From contig JADGCO010000034.1 in the NCBI GenBank assembly GCA_015228935.1, forward strand, positions 1 to 42,219: 42,219 nucleotides of DNA, read 5' to 3'. The stretch's first letter is position 1; the number at the start of each line of letters is the position of its first letter. The notes below the pieces were generated by a model, which was not told the DNA's origin, did no database searches, and saw only the letters and a program-made list of their open reading frames with translations. The DNA comes from Magnetococcales bacterium (GTDB taxonomy: Bacteria; Pseudomonadota; Magnetococcia; Magnetococcales; DC0425bin3). Of the stretch, positions 26,181-34,768 are shown one piece after another. The position numbers and the translations under genes were made by a program.

Positions 26181-28724
26181 ATGGGTTTGTTGTTGCTGGC
26201 CATGTTGCTGGGAATTTTATTGAACCTGCATGTTCCGGTCGGGGAGGGGGATCTTTGGGCCGTGCGCGGCATGGTTGGGCTGGCAACGTACCTGGCTTGG
26301 CGACAGGCTCCAGACGGATATGCACGCTGGCGGCGGCTGATCCTGGGTCTTGGGCTGGGTCTGGCGGCAGCGGCCTGGGAGGATTGGCAGGCGCTGCATC
26401 CCCACTGGGAGCCTGCGGTGGGCAAGGGAGGCAAGCCCTTTGTCGCCATGGTCGTAGATCGCAATGATCGGGATGATTCGGTGCAACTGCTGTTGGAGGA
26501 TTTTCGTTGGGACCAGGAAGAGGCCAGGAAGCCGGGATCGGAAAACGTTGACTTGCACCAGAAACAGACCGAGGTGTCGGTATCGGAAAACGTTGACCTG
26601 AACAAGAAACAGACCGAGGTGTCGGGAGCGGCAAACGTTGACCTGAACATGAAAAAGACCGAGGTGTCGGGAACGGCAAACGTTGACCTGAACAAGAAAC
26701 AGACCGAGGTGTCGGGAGCGGCAAACGTTGACTGGCACCGGGAACAGACCGAGGTGCCAGGATGGGTCCAATTGACCGTTTATCGGCAGGCCGTTGATCT
26801 CCTTCCGGGGGATCGGATTGCAGGTGTGGCCAGCGTGCGTCCCTGGACGGATTATCGGGTTCCAGGCGTATTCTCCTACGGAGACTTCATGCGCCGGCAG
26901 GGGGTGAAGGCCTCAGGATATACCCTGGAATCTCCCCGGGTGGTGGAACAGACCGGCCAGTGGCGCGTCAACCGTATGCGCCAACGCATTTCCGGATGGG
27001 TGACCGACCACATTCCCCCGCATCAACAAGGATTGGTGGAGGGGATCCTGGTCGGCAAACGGGGCCGCATCACCGAGCAACAGAATGAAACCATGCGCAG
27101 TGCCGGCCTGATTCACCTGGTGGCCATTTCAGGATCGAATCTGGGGCTGGTGGCCGGCTGGATGTTTTTTGGCCTGCGGCGCATCCTGCTCCTGGTGATG
27201 CCCCTGGCACGTCGTTGGGATGTCAAACGGTTTGCCGCCATGGGTGCCCTGCTGTTGACGCTGGGCTATGCAGCCCTGGCCGGGTGGTCGGTGGCTACGC
27301 AAAGGGCAGCCATCATGATTGCCATGTACCTGCTGGCCATGGCGCTGGGCCGGGGCAATCAATCCTGGCGTGCCCTGGGAATGGCCGCCATCCTGATTCT
27401 GTTGTTGCAGCCTCACCAACTGTTTCAGGCCGGGTTTCAACTGTCATTTCTGGCCGTGGCCACCCTGCTGGTGGTGACTGAAAGAAAATATGCCTCGGGC
27501 TGGTGGAACTATCCGGTGACCATGCTGCTCTCGACCGTTGCCATCGGCTGCGTGCTGACGCCGGTCACGGCACACCATTTTCATCAGGCGTCACCCTACG
27601 GCATGCTGGCCAATATTCCGGCCATTCCCTGGGTGGGGGTGGTGGCGGTTCCATTGGGCATGATCGGTTTGCTGTTGTTGCCCGTATCAAATACGGCAGG
27701 CGGTTGGGTATTGACCCTCATGGGCTGGAGTCTGGAGCTGTTTGATCGCTGGGCGGTCTGGATCAGCGATTTGCCGGGGGCCTGGCTGCGCCTGCCAGGC
27801 CCGACCTTGCCGGGCACGGTTCTCATGGTGCTGGCCATGGTGGGCGGAGTCGTGGGGCGGGGTGTCTGGCGACGCCTGGGTTGCCTGGTGTTGCTGGTCG
27901 GAGGCTGGTTCTGGCCCCATCCCGCGCCGCCTCCGGGATCCATGCAGGTGACGGTGCTGGATGTGCAACAGGGACAAAGCGTCCTGTTGCACGCCCCGAC
28001 CGGGGGGTGGTCGGTCATCGATGCCGGCGGTCCGGCGACGGCCCGCTTCAATGTCGGCGAATCCATCATCTCCGCCTACCTCTGGTACCAGGGAGTGCGA
28101 AAACTGGAGCGCCTCGTGTTGAGCCACCCGCAACAGGACCATATGGCCGGAGCCACCCGCCTGTTGCGCAATTTTCCGATTGGCGAACTCTGGTTGGGAT
28201 CGTTTCCCCGGGATGAGAACGAACGGACCGATTATCGACAGATTCTGGCCATGGCTGACCGGCAGGGTGTCACCATCCGTCGCTTTCAGACGGAAGTGAC
28301 GCTGCAAGCGGATGGCCTGGATTTTCGCATTCTGCCACCTTATCCGGGAGGTGGTGCCAGGCAGGATAACGACCACTCCCTGGTTCTGGAAGTGACGCAC
28401 GGCACGCAACGGGTGCTATTCCCGGGTGACATTCAAAAGGCTGGCGAAAAGTGGCTGGTGCGCAATGGCGCATTGGTACCGGTGGCACTGACATTGGCTC
28501 CTCATCACGGCAGTTCCGGCTCCAGTACCCCGGATTTTGTCCAGGGTGTCCATCCTGACCATGTGGTGTTCAGTGTCGGCAGAAACAATCGTTATGGATT
28601 TCCCAAAGAGGATACCCTGCAACGCTGGGCTGCGACCAAAGCCAGAATCTGGCGAACGGATCTGGATGGTACGGTCGTCTTTCGTTCGGATGGTCGCCGC
28701 CTGGAAAAGGTGGATGGGTTATGA
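26181..28724 (+). CDS. comEC: ComEC/Rec2 DNA-uptake channel with an internal repeat
   Basis: This 847-residue protein has the three ComEC parts: an N-terminal membrane and soluble OB-like region, the competence domain (GLVEGILVGKRGRI, AGLIHLVAISGSNLGLV) with many helices, and a C-terminal metallo-beta-lactamase domain from residue ~588. That domain holds DVQQGQSVLLHAP, SHPQQDHMAG, LFPGDIQ and APHHGSSGS. ComEC moves single-stranded DNA across the inner membrane during transformation. Residues ~120-194, in the N-terminal soluble part, are five tandem copies of a 15-residue unit (consensus like NVDLNKKQTEVSG). This is not a normal ComEC feature. The ATG at 26181 has GGAGAG 6 bases upstream. Confidence 0.93.
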   Translation: MGLLLLAMLLGILLNLHVPVGEGDLWAVRGMVGLATYLAWRQAPDGYARWRRLILGLGLGLAAAAWEDWQALHPHWEPAVGKGGKPFVAMVVDRNDRDDSVQLLLEDFRWDQEEARKPGSENVDLHQKQTEVSVSENVDLNKKQTEVSGAANVDLNMKKTEVSGTANVDLNKKQTEVSGAANVDWHREQTEVPGWVQLTVYRQAVDLLPGDRIAGVASVRPWTDYRVPGVFSYGDFMRRQGVKASGYTLESPRVVEQTGQWRVNRMRQRISGWVTDHIPPHQQGLVEGILVGKRGRITEQQNETMRSAGLIHLVAISGSNLGLVAGWMFFGLRRILLLVMPLARRWDVKRFAAMGALLLTLGYAALAGWSVATQRAAIMIAMYLLAMALGRGNQSWRALGMAAILILLLQPHQLFQAGFQLSFLAVATLLVVTERKYASGWWNYPVTMLLSTVAIGCVLTPVTAHHFHQASPYGMLANIPAIPWVGVVAVPLGMIGLLLLPVSNTAGGWVLTLMGWSLELFDRWAVWISDLPGAWLRLPGPTLPGTVLMVLAMVGGVVGRGVWRRLGCLVLLVGGWFWPHPAPPPGSMQVTVLDVQQGQSVLLHAPTGGWSVIDAGGPATARFNVGESIISAYLWYQGVRKLERLVLSHPQQDHMAGATRLLRNFPIGELWLGSFPRDENERTDYRQILAMADRQGVTIRRFQTEVTLQADGLDFRILPPYPGGGARQDNDHSLVLEVTHGTQRVLFPGDIQKAGEKWLVRNGALVPVALTLAPHHGSSGSSTPDFVQGVHPDHVVFSVGRNNRYGFPKEDTLQRWAATKARIWRTDLDGTVVFRSDGRRLEKVDGL
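26536..26760 (+). repeat. Five tandem 45-bp repeats inside comEC
   Basis: The marker AACGTTG recurs at 26544, 26589, 26634, 26679 and 26724, a constant 45-base period. The unit is a multiple of three, so the frame is kept. The outer copies diverge most (DLHQ and DWHRE versus DLNKK). Confidence 0.93.
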
Positions 28725-28760
28725 CGGAAATGTGGGGACCCGCTTGGGTTGCATGGTTGG

Positions 28761-28952
28761 GTTGGCCGGTTATCCGAAATGGCCTTGTCATCTGCGGGGC
28801 TGTCCCTGGGTGAGTTTGCACTCAGGTTCGCCGAGGGAACGGGTCAAGGTGAAAGAGTTGGCCGGTTATCCGGCCCGGATGTTTCATCTGCGGGGATACT
28901 CCCGGGGATCCTTGCACTCAGGTTCGCCGAGGGGACGGGTAAAGGTGAACTG
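28761..28952. repeat. 96-bp tandem duplication over a minus-strand gene's 3' end
   Basis: GTTGGCCGGTTATCC starts at 28761 and again at 28857, and the copies match imperfectly for about 96 bases. The second copy contains the last ~23 codons of the gene at 28884-29327. The first copy, beyond that gene's stop, could still encode a similar tail (RSLGEPECK). Confidence 0.8.
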
Positions 28953-29327
28953 GAGAGGTCTGACCACAAGTTCTCGGGCGGCCTGACCGGCATTGCCGCC
29001 AGCCAGACTGAAGGGCAGCGAGACAGTATAAAAGGCCACCCCTACCACCGATGCCACCAGACCCAGGGGGCGGCAGATCAGGCCATCGATGATCATGTCT
29101 TCTGCCCGCTGGCCAGCCGTGCGGCCATCCCCGGTCCAGGATGCTTCGGGATTGGCCAGAAGATCGTTCGGGGCGGCAAGCAGCAGGAGCAAAAACAGGC
29201 AGCCCAGGACAAGACCCAACCATCTTCTGGGTATGGTTTGCCTGTTCCTCGGGGGCCAATCCACAGGGCGTGTCGCGTGTGCCGTGCGCCGACCCGGGCC
29301 ATATGCCATGTATACCATGTTGATCAA
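28884..29327 (-). CDS. Small membrane-associated protein, unknown
   Basis: This 147-residue protein has one strong hydrophobic segment near the N-terminus (WLGLVLGCLFLLLLLAAP), possibly a signal peptide or anchor. A conserved-looking region follows: ICRPLGLVASVVGVAFYTVSLP and ELVVRPLQFTFTRPLGE. The RPLGLVxxVVG and FTFxRPLG pieces recall a family of short uncharacterised proteobacterial envelope proteins. Which ATG is used is uncertain; several lie in the first 20 residues. It is divergent from the large fusion gene at 29414. Confidence 0.65.
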   Translation of the reverse strand: MINMVYMAYGPGRRTAHATRPVDWPPRNRQTIPRRWLGLVLGCLFLLLLLAAPNDLLANPEASWTGDGRTAGQRAEDMIIDGLICRPLGLVASVVGVAFYTVSLPFSLAGGNAGQAARELVVRPLQFTFTRPLGEPECKDPREYPRR

Positions 29328-29413
29328 CTCCTCCAGAAGAGGTCAGAGTACCCAAATCCGGTTTCCAACCAGAGAGTCCGTGGTAAACTGCCGATTCCAA
29401 CCAAAATGATCTG

Positions 29414-32400
29414 GTGCAATGGCGCTCTCTTGCCGAAAAGATCCTGCAATACCTGCTGCAATCGTGCCATCACGTTGAGCCAAATCTCATGGACTTGCAT
29501 CTCATGGCCATGGTGACATCCCATTTTTCATTGGTTTTCAATCCATACAAGGCCTGGCGGGAGTTTACCCGGGAACAGCGTCTGGTGTCGGGATTGTTTG
29601 TCCTGGCATTTTTGATCGGTGGCCTGCCCAAGGCCTTTACGTCGGCGGCGGTCAATGCCTTTTTCATTCAAACCTACGGTGCCGACTCTCTGCCCTATGT
29701 GTATCTCGGTCTGGCCATCATCACGCCGGCCATCGGTGCGTTTTATCTGCGCTGTGAACGCAACCTGCGCTATGCGACCCTTCTGACAGGCACCCTGTTG
29801 GTGAATGTGGCGGTTCTGGGGACGATATGGCTCGGTTGGCAGCATGGATACCGGTGGGTTGCCTTTGTGGCGGAGGTCTGGGAGAGCGTGGAGTGGGTGC
29901 TGACCAGCCTGGTCTTGTGGGGGTTGGCGGGGCGTCTCCTGGACATGCGACAAAGCAAACGTGCTTTTGGCCTGATCGGGATCGGGGAGCTGTTGGCCAT
30001 CGTGGCGGGTGGGATATTCACGCCGTTTTGGGTCAATCTGTTGGGGACGCCAGGTCTTTTGTTGCTCTCTGCCCTGAGTTGCCTCCTGGGGATCTGGCTG
30101 GTATCGGCCATGTTCAGGCATCTGGTCCCGCATGTGGCTGGCAATGCCGACGAGGGGCAGGAAGAGGAGCCTGTGGGCATCGGTGATGGTCCGGATCGAA
30201 CCTACATTCTGTTCATTCTCGCCCTGAGCGCCATCGGCGTCGTTGCCTATCATTTCATCGATAACGCCTTTTACGACAGTGTGGAAATGCATTTTCCCAC
30301 CGAGGATGCCCTCTCCTCCTACATGGGATCCTACAATGCCACCGTGGCCATGGTGGGACTCCTCTATCGATGGCTGTTCTCGGATTTTGTCTTCAATCGG
30401 CTGGGTATCCGGGTGGCGATTTTATTGCCGGCTCTGGCCCTGCTGGTTGGAAGCCTGGCCGTGGTCACGGCTGGTTGGGCCGTGGGCAACACCGGCTGGC
30501 TGTTCCTGATGATGACCAGTGGCAATAAACTCCTTGAAAATCTAGGCTCCGAAGCCATTCACAAAGGGGTTCTGCTGACGCTTTTTCAGCCCCTTTCACC
30601 CAGGCGACGCACCGGCATTCAGGTGGTGGTGGAATCTGTCGTGGAACCGGTGGCCGGCGGGGTGGCTGGTCTGGTATTGCTCTGGTGCAACAAGGGGCTG
30701 GGCTTTACGGCCCGGGAACTGACGGCCACCTCCCTGCTTGTGATATCGTTGTGGCTCTTTACAGCCTGGCGGTTACACGTTCACTACGTGGCGGCCCTGG
30801 GACGTGCCCTGGAGTGTCAACGTCTTGGCAGCGAGGCTTTTCTGGCCAGGGACGAGGCCAGCCTGGCCTTGTTGCGCCGGGGACTCTTCAGTCCAAAGCT
30901 TTCTTACAGCCTGTATTGCCTGCAATGGCTGGATCGGGAACGTGATCGCCACCTGGAGGAGGATATTCCCCGGCTGCTCGACCATCCGCATGCCGCCATG
31001 CGCAGTGCCACCGCCAGTGTGGTGGAACGCCGCCAACTGGTCGCTTCCTGGGAGGCCGTGCAAACGCGCCTGGCCGTGGAAAAGGATCCCAAGGTGCAGG
31101 GATGTCTCTTGCGCGCCCTGGCTGCCGTGGGTGAGGCGGATGCCATGGAAACGATCACCCCCTATGTGCGTGATCCCAATCCCCAGGTGCAGTGCGATGC
31201 CCTGGTGGCCATGCTCAAGCACTGCGGTATCGAAGGAATTATTGTGGCCGGGGCCGATTTGTTGCAGGCCGCCGCCTCCGCCCATCCCGAACGCCGCCGC
31301 ATGGCGGCCAAGGTGGTGGAAGAGGTCGCCGACAGTCATCTCTATCGAATTTTATTGCGCCTGCTGAACGATCCGGATCTCTCCGTGCGTCATGCCGCCC
31401 TGGAAGCGGCTACCCGACTGGCCTCGGTACCCAGATTGCAAAAAGCCGCCCTGGTGCATCTCCAGAATCGCGACACCACCCGCAAGGCCGAGGTCCTGTT
31501 GGTGGCGGCCGGACCGGGGGTTGTTCCCGATCTGGAACATCTCCTGACAGCGGATCAGAGTCCGGATTGGGTCAAAATGCGGGTCATCGCCATTCTGGGA
31601 CAGATGCCGGTGGCTGCATCCTGGTCCATTCTGGAAACATTTCTTGCCACGGCGACGCCGGATTTGCGGCATGCAACCCTGCGAGCGCTCCGCCTTTTGC
31701 AGCACCGGGTACCCATGGAACGCCAGCCGGACTGGGTGACCTTGTTGCTGCATGAAGTGCGGCAATTTACCGAATGGCTGGCCATCGGCATTGACCTGGA
31801 ACAGGCGGGTTCCATGCAGATGGCCAGGGATGGCATGCAACTGGAAATGGAACGTATCCAGGAACGGATTTTCATTCTGCTGGCCTTTTCATATCCGCAG
31901 GCGGCGTTGCAGGATGTCTGGATGCAATTTGCCAGTGGCAAGCCGGACAAACGGGCCTATGCCATAGAAATCATTGATAATATATTGCCGCAGACCCTCA
32001 AGGGTCCGGTGATACCGGTCCTGGAGGAAAAACCCCCGATTGAGCGGTTGCAAAGTCTGGCCACGTTTCATCCCCAGCGCTGCCTGGGTCTGACGGCCCG
32101 TTTGCCAACCCTGAAAGAGTCCCCTTTGCTCCGAGACAAGCCATGGATCCGTGCCAGTCTGGTTTATGGTGCTGCCACGCTGGGGGGGGAGGTGTTTTTT
32201 CAATTGGCTGCAACGACCCATCTCGACGCGCATCCGGTATTGCGGGAGACCGCAGCCCGGGTCGCCCTGAACTGGCCGGCACCCCACGCCTGCCAAATAC
32301 TATCGACTTTGATTGCGGATTCCGATCCCCGGGTTGCCGATATGGCCCGACGCATGCTTGTCCAGGTGGAGGCCGCCGGAAGCACAACAGGTGCCGCAAG

Positions 32401-32851
32401 CGGGAGAATGCCCATGTCCACGATCGAGAAAATTATTTTTCTCAAACAGATTGCGCTGTTTTCCAGCATTCCGGAAGAGTACCTCATGGATATTGCCAAT
32501 CGGATGGAGGAGGGGGAGTCCCTGCCCGGCGAGGCAATCGTGCGACAGGGAGAGTGGGGCAATGCCCTCTACATCATCGGCAGCGGCCAGGTGCGGGTGA
32601 TCGTCAACGGCAACGAAGTGGCGGTCATGCACGAAGGGGATGTGTTTGGTGAATTGGCCTTGCTGGATCCGGAACCCCGCTCGGCCACGGTCGCAGCCGT
32701 TGGCGACGTGCGTCATTATCGCATCGACGGTCAGGTATTTGACGAAATCATGGCCATTGAACCCTCGGTTGCCCGTAACATCATTCGCATGCTCTGTCGC
32801 CGCCTGCGGGAACTCCATCAGCGCGTAACCCAAAAGGAACCGAAATCATGA
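29414..32851 (+). CDS. Nucleotide-transporter-like membrane domain fused to HEAT repeats and a cNMP-binding domain
   Basis: This 1145-residue protein has three parts. Residues ~55-460 form about ten to twelve membrane helices, like the ATP/ADP-translocase or MFS superfamily (AFLIGGLPKAFTSAAVNAFF, HFIDNAFYDSVEMHFP). Residues ~480-990 are HEAT-like helical repeats (LLRALAAVGEADAMETITP, LLNDPDLSVRHAALEAATRL). Residues ~1005-1135 form a cyclic-nucleotide-binding domain with the phosphate-binding cassette FGELALLDPEPRSATVAA. The order suggests a transporter-derived membrane sensor controlled by cAMP or cGMP, but transport itself is not shown. The start is unsure: ATGs at 29489, 29504 and 29510 are also possible, and none has a clear ribosome-binding site. 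HDOD and MBL genes follow closely. Confidence 0.85.
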   Translation: MQWRSLAEKILQYLLQSCHHVEPNLMDLHLMAMVTSHFSLVFNPYKAWREFTREQRLVSGLFVLAFLIGGLPKAFTSAAVNAFFIQTYGADSLPYVYLGLAIITPAIGAFYLRCERNLRYATLLTGTLLVNVAVLGTIWLGWQHGYRWVAFVAEVWESVEWVLTSLVLWGLAGRLLDMRQSKRAFGLIGIGELLAIVAGGIFTPFWVNLLGTPGLLLLSALSCLLGIWLVSAMFRHLVPHVAGNADEGQEEEPVGIGDGPDRTYILFILALSAIGVVAYHFIDNAFYDSVEMHFPTEDALSSYMGSYNATVAMVGLLYRWLFSDFVFNRLGIRVAILLPALALLVGSLAVVTAGWAVGNTGWLFLMMTSGNKLLENLGSEAIHKGVLLTLFQPLSPRRRTGIQVVVESVVEPVAGGVAGLVLLWCNKGLGFTARELTATSLLVISLWLFTAWRLHVHYVAALGRALECQRLGSEAFLARDEASLALLRRGLFSPKLSYSLYCLQWLDRERDRHLEEDIPRLLDHPHAAMRSATASVVERRQLVASWEAVQTRLAVEKDPKVQGCLLRALAAVGEADAMETITPYVRDPNPQVQCDALVAMLKHCGIEGIIVAGADLLQAAASAHPERRRMAAKVVEEVADSHLYRILLRLLNDPDLSVRHAALEAATRLASVPRLQKAALVHLQNRDTTRKAEVLLVAAGPGVVPDLEHLLTADQSPDWVKMRVIAILGQMPVAASWSILETFLATATPDLRHATLRALRLLQHRVPMERQPDWVTLLLHEVRQFTEWLAIGIDLEQAGSMQMARDGMQLEMERIQERIFILLAFSYPQAALQDVWMQFASGKPDKRAYAIEIIDNILPQTLKGPVIPVLEEKPPIERLQSLATFHPQRCLGLTARLPTLKESPLLRDKPWIRASLVYGAATLGGEVFFQLAATTHLDAHPVLRETAARVALNWPAPHACQILSTLIADSDPRVADMARRMLVQVEAAGSTTGAASGRMPMSTIEKIIFLKQIALFSSIPEEYLMDIANRMEEGESLPGEAIVRQGEWGNALYIIGSGQVRVIVNGNEVAVMHEGDVFGELALLDPEPRSATVAAVGDVRHYRIDGQVFDEIMAIEPSVARNIIRMLCRRLRELHQRVTQKEPKS

Positions 32852-32867
32852 TGGATCGCAGCAGGGG

Positions 32868-33857
32868 ATGTTTTCTGCGAAAACGACAAAAAAGCATTGT
32901 ATTGGGGGGGAGTTGCCGGGTACCTTATCAAAAGAGTCCGTCTTTAACCTCAATGCCCGACCTGTGGTCACCTTGACTGCGGGTTTTGGTCCGGTTGCAC
33001 GCCACATGGGAGAACTGTATCAAAAGCTGATCAAAATGGTGGACAAAATGCCCGCTTTTCCCAAAAGTGTGCATCGTGTCCTGCAATTGACTTCGGATTT
33101 GAACTACAGCCACAAAGAGCTGATCCGGATCATCAATCACGATCCGGTCATGACGCTCAAAATCCTGAAACTGGTCAATTCAGTCTATTTTGGATTTCCG
33201 CGCCAGGTCGCTTCGATCAACCAGGCCGTGGTGTTTCTGGGCATGAACACCATCAAAAATCTGGCCTTGAGCGTGGCCACGCGAGGTATGTTGCCGCAGT
33301 TGGACCACGGCGGATTGCATACCAACCAGTTTTTGCTCCACTCGGTGGGTGTGGGAACCGTGGCCAAACTCCTGGCCCGCAAGCTCGCCGTGCCTGAACC
33401 GGAACTGACCGACTATTTTGTGGCCGGGTTATTGCACGATTTCGGCAAGGTTCTTTTTTCTCAGTTCATGCCGGGAGAGTTTCAGGAGGTTTTGGAGAGA
33501 GCGCGAGTCCAGGGAATTTCCCTGCACCTGGTGGAAAGAGATCTGATTGGTGCAGATCACACGGAAATTGGTTCCCTGCTTGGAGAAAAATGGCATCTTC
33601 CCCCTGACCTGGTGACGGCCATCCGCAGTCATCACGCCGACCCTGCCACGGCACCAGACTCTTGCATGCTCCACTGCGTCCAGGTCGCCAACCGAATCAC
33701 CAAACAGTTGCGCTTTGGCGATGCGGGCAATTCAACTCTTGAACCTCTCTCCCCTGCTGTCCTGAATCGGTTCGGCATGGATGCGGATGCGTTGTTGCAA
33801 TCCCTGGGAAACCTGGATGAAGAGATGAAAAAAGCACAGGTTTTCATCCGTCTATAA
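32868..33857 (+). CDS. HDOD domain protein
   Basis: This 329-residue protein holds an HDOD domain: MPAFPKSVHRVLQLTSD, IINHDPVMTLKILKLVNS, then INQAVVFLGMNTIKNLALSV and GLLHDFGKVLF. HDOD proteins are HD-superfamily relatives, usually without phosphodiesterase activity, that take part in stress and motility signalling. Here an HD pair is retained in LLHDFGK, so activity cannot be excluded. The first ~45 residues are not conserved-looking, and the ATG at 33006 is an alternative start. It lies 16 bases after the transporter-HEAT-cNMP gene and 18 before the MBL gene, so all three are likely one operon. Confidence 0.88.
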   Translation: MFSAKTTKKHCIGGELPGTLSKESVFNLNARPVVTLTAGFGPVARHMGELYQKLIKMVDKMPAFPKSVHRVLQLTSDLNYSHKELIRIINHDPVMTLKILKLVNSVYFGFPRQVASINQAVVFLGMNTIKNLALSVATRGMLPQLDHGGLHTNQFLLHSVGVGTVAKLLARKLAVPEPELTDYFVAGLLHDFGKVLFSQFMPGEFQEVLERARVQGISLHLVERDLIGADHTEIGSLLGEKWHLPPDLVTAIRSHHADPATAPDSCMLHCVQVANRITKQLRFGDAGNSTLEPLSPAVLNRFGMDADALLQSLGNLDEEMKKAQVFIRL

Positions 33858-33875
33858 TCGTTGGGAGAGTGACCT

Positions 33876-34763
33876 TTGAAAATCCGTTTTTGGGGTGTGC
33901 GCGGTTCCATCGCCTGTCCTGGCCCCCAAACCATCAAGTATGGAGGCAATACCACCTGCATCGAAATCCGTACCGACGAAAATGATTTGATCATCCTCGA
34001 TGCCGGAACCGGCATTTTTCCGCTTTCGCACACCTTGTTCGGTGAACTCCCTCTGACCTGTCACATATTCATCACCCACACCCATTGGGATCATATCCAG
34101 GGTCTGCCTTTTTTTATTCCCACCTTCATTCCCGGCAATACGGTCCGTCTGCACGGAGCGTTCGATCCCATCAACAATGGCGATCTCCGGGAGGTTTTGT
34201 CGCGCCAGATGGAGTATTGCTATTTTCCGGTCCGGGAGGCAGAGCTGCAAGCCAACATGCACTATGTCACCTTGCGGGAACGACAAACCATCCAGGTGGG
34301 TTCGGCCAGGGTGACCAATATTTTCATGAACCATCCGGTCCTCAATTTTGGCTATCGGGTCGAATGCCGTGGCAAGTCGGTCTTTTTTACCGGTGACCAT
34401 GAACCCATGACCAATGTCTACGATATTGAAGATGATGGTTTCCCGGAATATCAGACACTCATGGACCAGAAACACCAATCCATCACGGAATTTATTCGGG
34501 GTGTCGATGTCCTGATTGCCGATACAAGCTATACCCCGGAGGAGTACAAAACCAAAAAGGGGTGGGGGCATGGTACCTTCGATACGAGTATTCACCTCGG
34601 GCGGGAAACCGGTGCCAAACACCTCTTTTTTACCCACCACGAACCAACCCGGTCCGATGCCGCCCTCGAAAAGGTGTTTCAGGAAGCCATGGAACGCCAC
34701 CCTAGACAACCCGGTGATCCCGTCTATCACCTGGCCCGGGAAGGGTTGATATTTGAGGTGTAG
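33876..34763 (+). CDS. Metallo-beta-lactamase fold hydrolase
   Basis: This 295-residue protein starts with KIRFWGVRGSIACPGP, the usual N-terminus of this MBL-fold group. The metal site HTHWDHIQG follows, with later ligands in FMNHPV, FFTGDHEP, IADTSY and FFTHHEP. The group hydrolyses phosphodiester or similar bonds with two metal ions; some members resemble phosphodiesterases of the PhnP/RNase Z type. It starts at TTG (33876) with GGGAG 7-8 bases upstream, and no ATG gives this N-terminus. Third gene of the cNMP-HDOD-MBL set; a role in cyclic-nucleotide turnover is possible but only inferred. Confidence 0.88.
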   Translation: MKIRFWGVRGSIACPGPQTIKYGGNTTCIEIRTDENDLIILDAGTGIFPLSHTLFGELPLTCHIFITHTHWDHIQGLPFFIPTFIPGNTVRLHGAFDPINNGDLREVLSRQMEYCYFPVREAELQANMHYVTLRERQTIQVGSARVTNIFMNHPVLNFGYRVECRGKSVFFTGDHEPMTNVYDIEDDGFPEYQTLMDQKHQSITEFIRGVDVLIADTSYTPEEYKTKKGWGHGTFDTSIHLGRETGAKHLFFTHHEPTRSDAALEKVFQEAMERHPRQPGDPVYHLAREGLIFEV

Positions 34764-34768
34764 AAATG

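Noticed and set aside
26536-26760. Possible CRISPR array
   Set aside because: The 45-bp units are directly adjacent with no unique spacers, stay in frame and are part of comEC.
26104-26771. Minus-strand repetitive open frames (LFLVQVNVCRSRH-type peptides) opposite the comEC repeat
   Set aside because: They arise because the 45-bp repeat is open in several frames; comEC explains the region.
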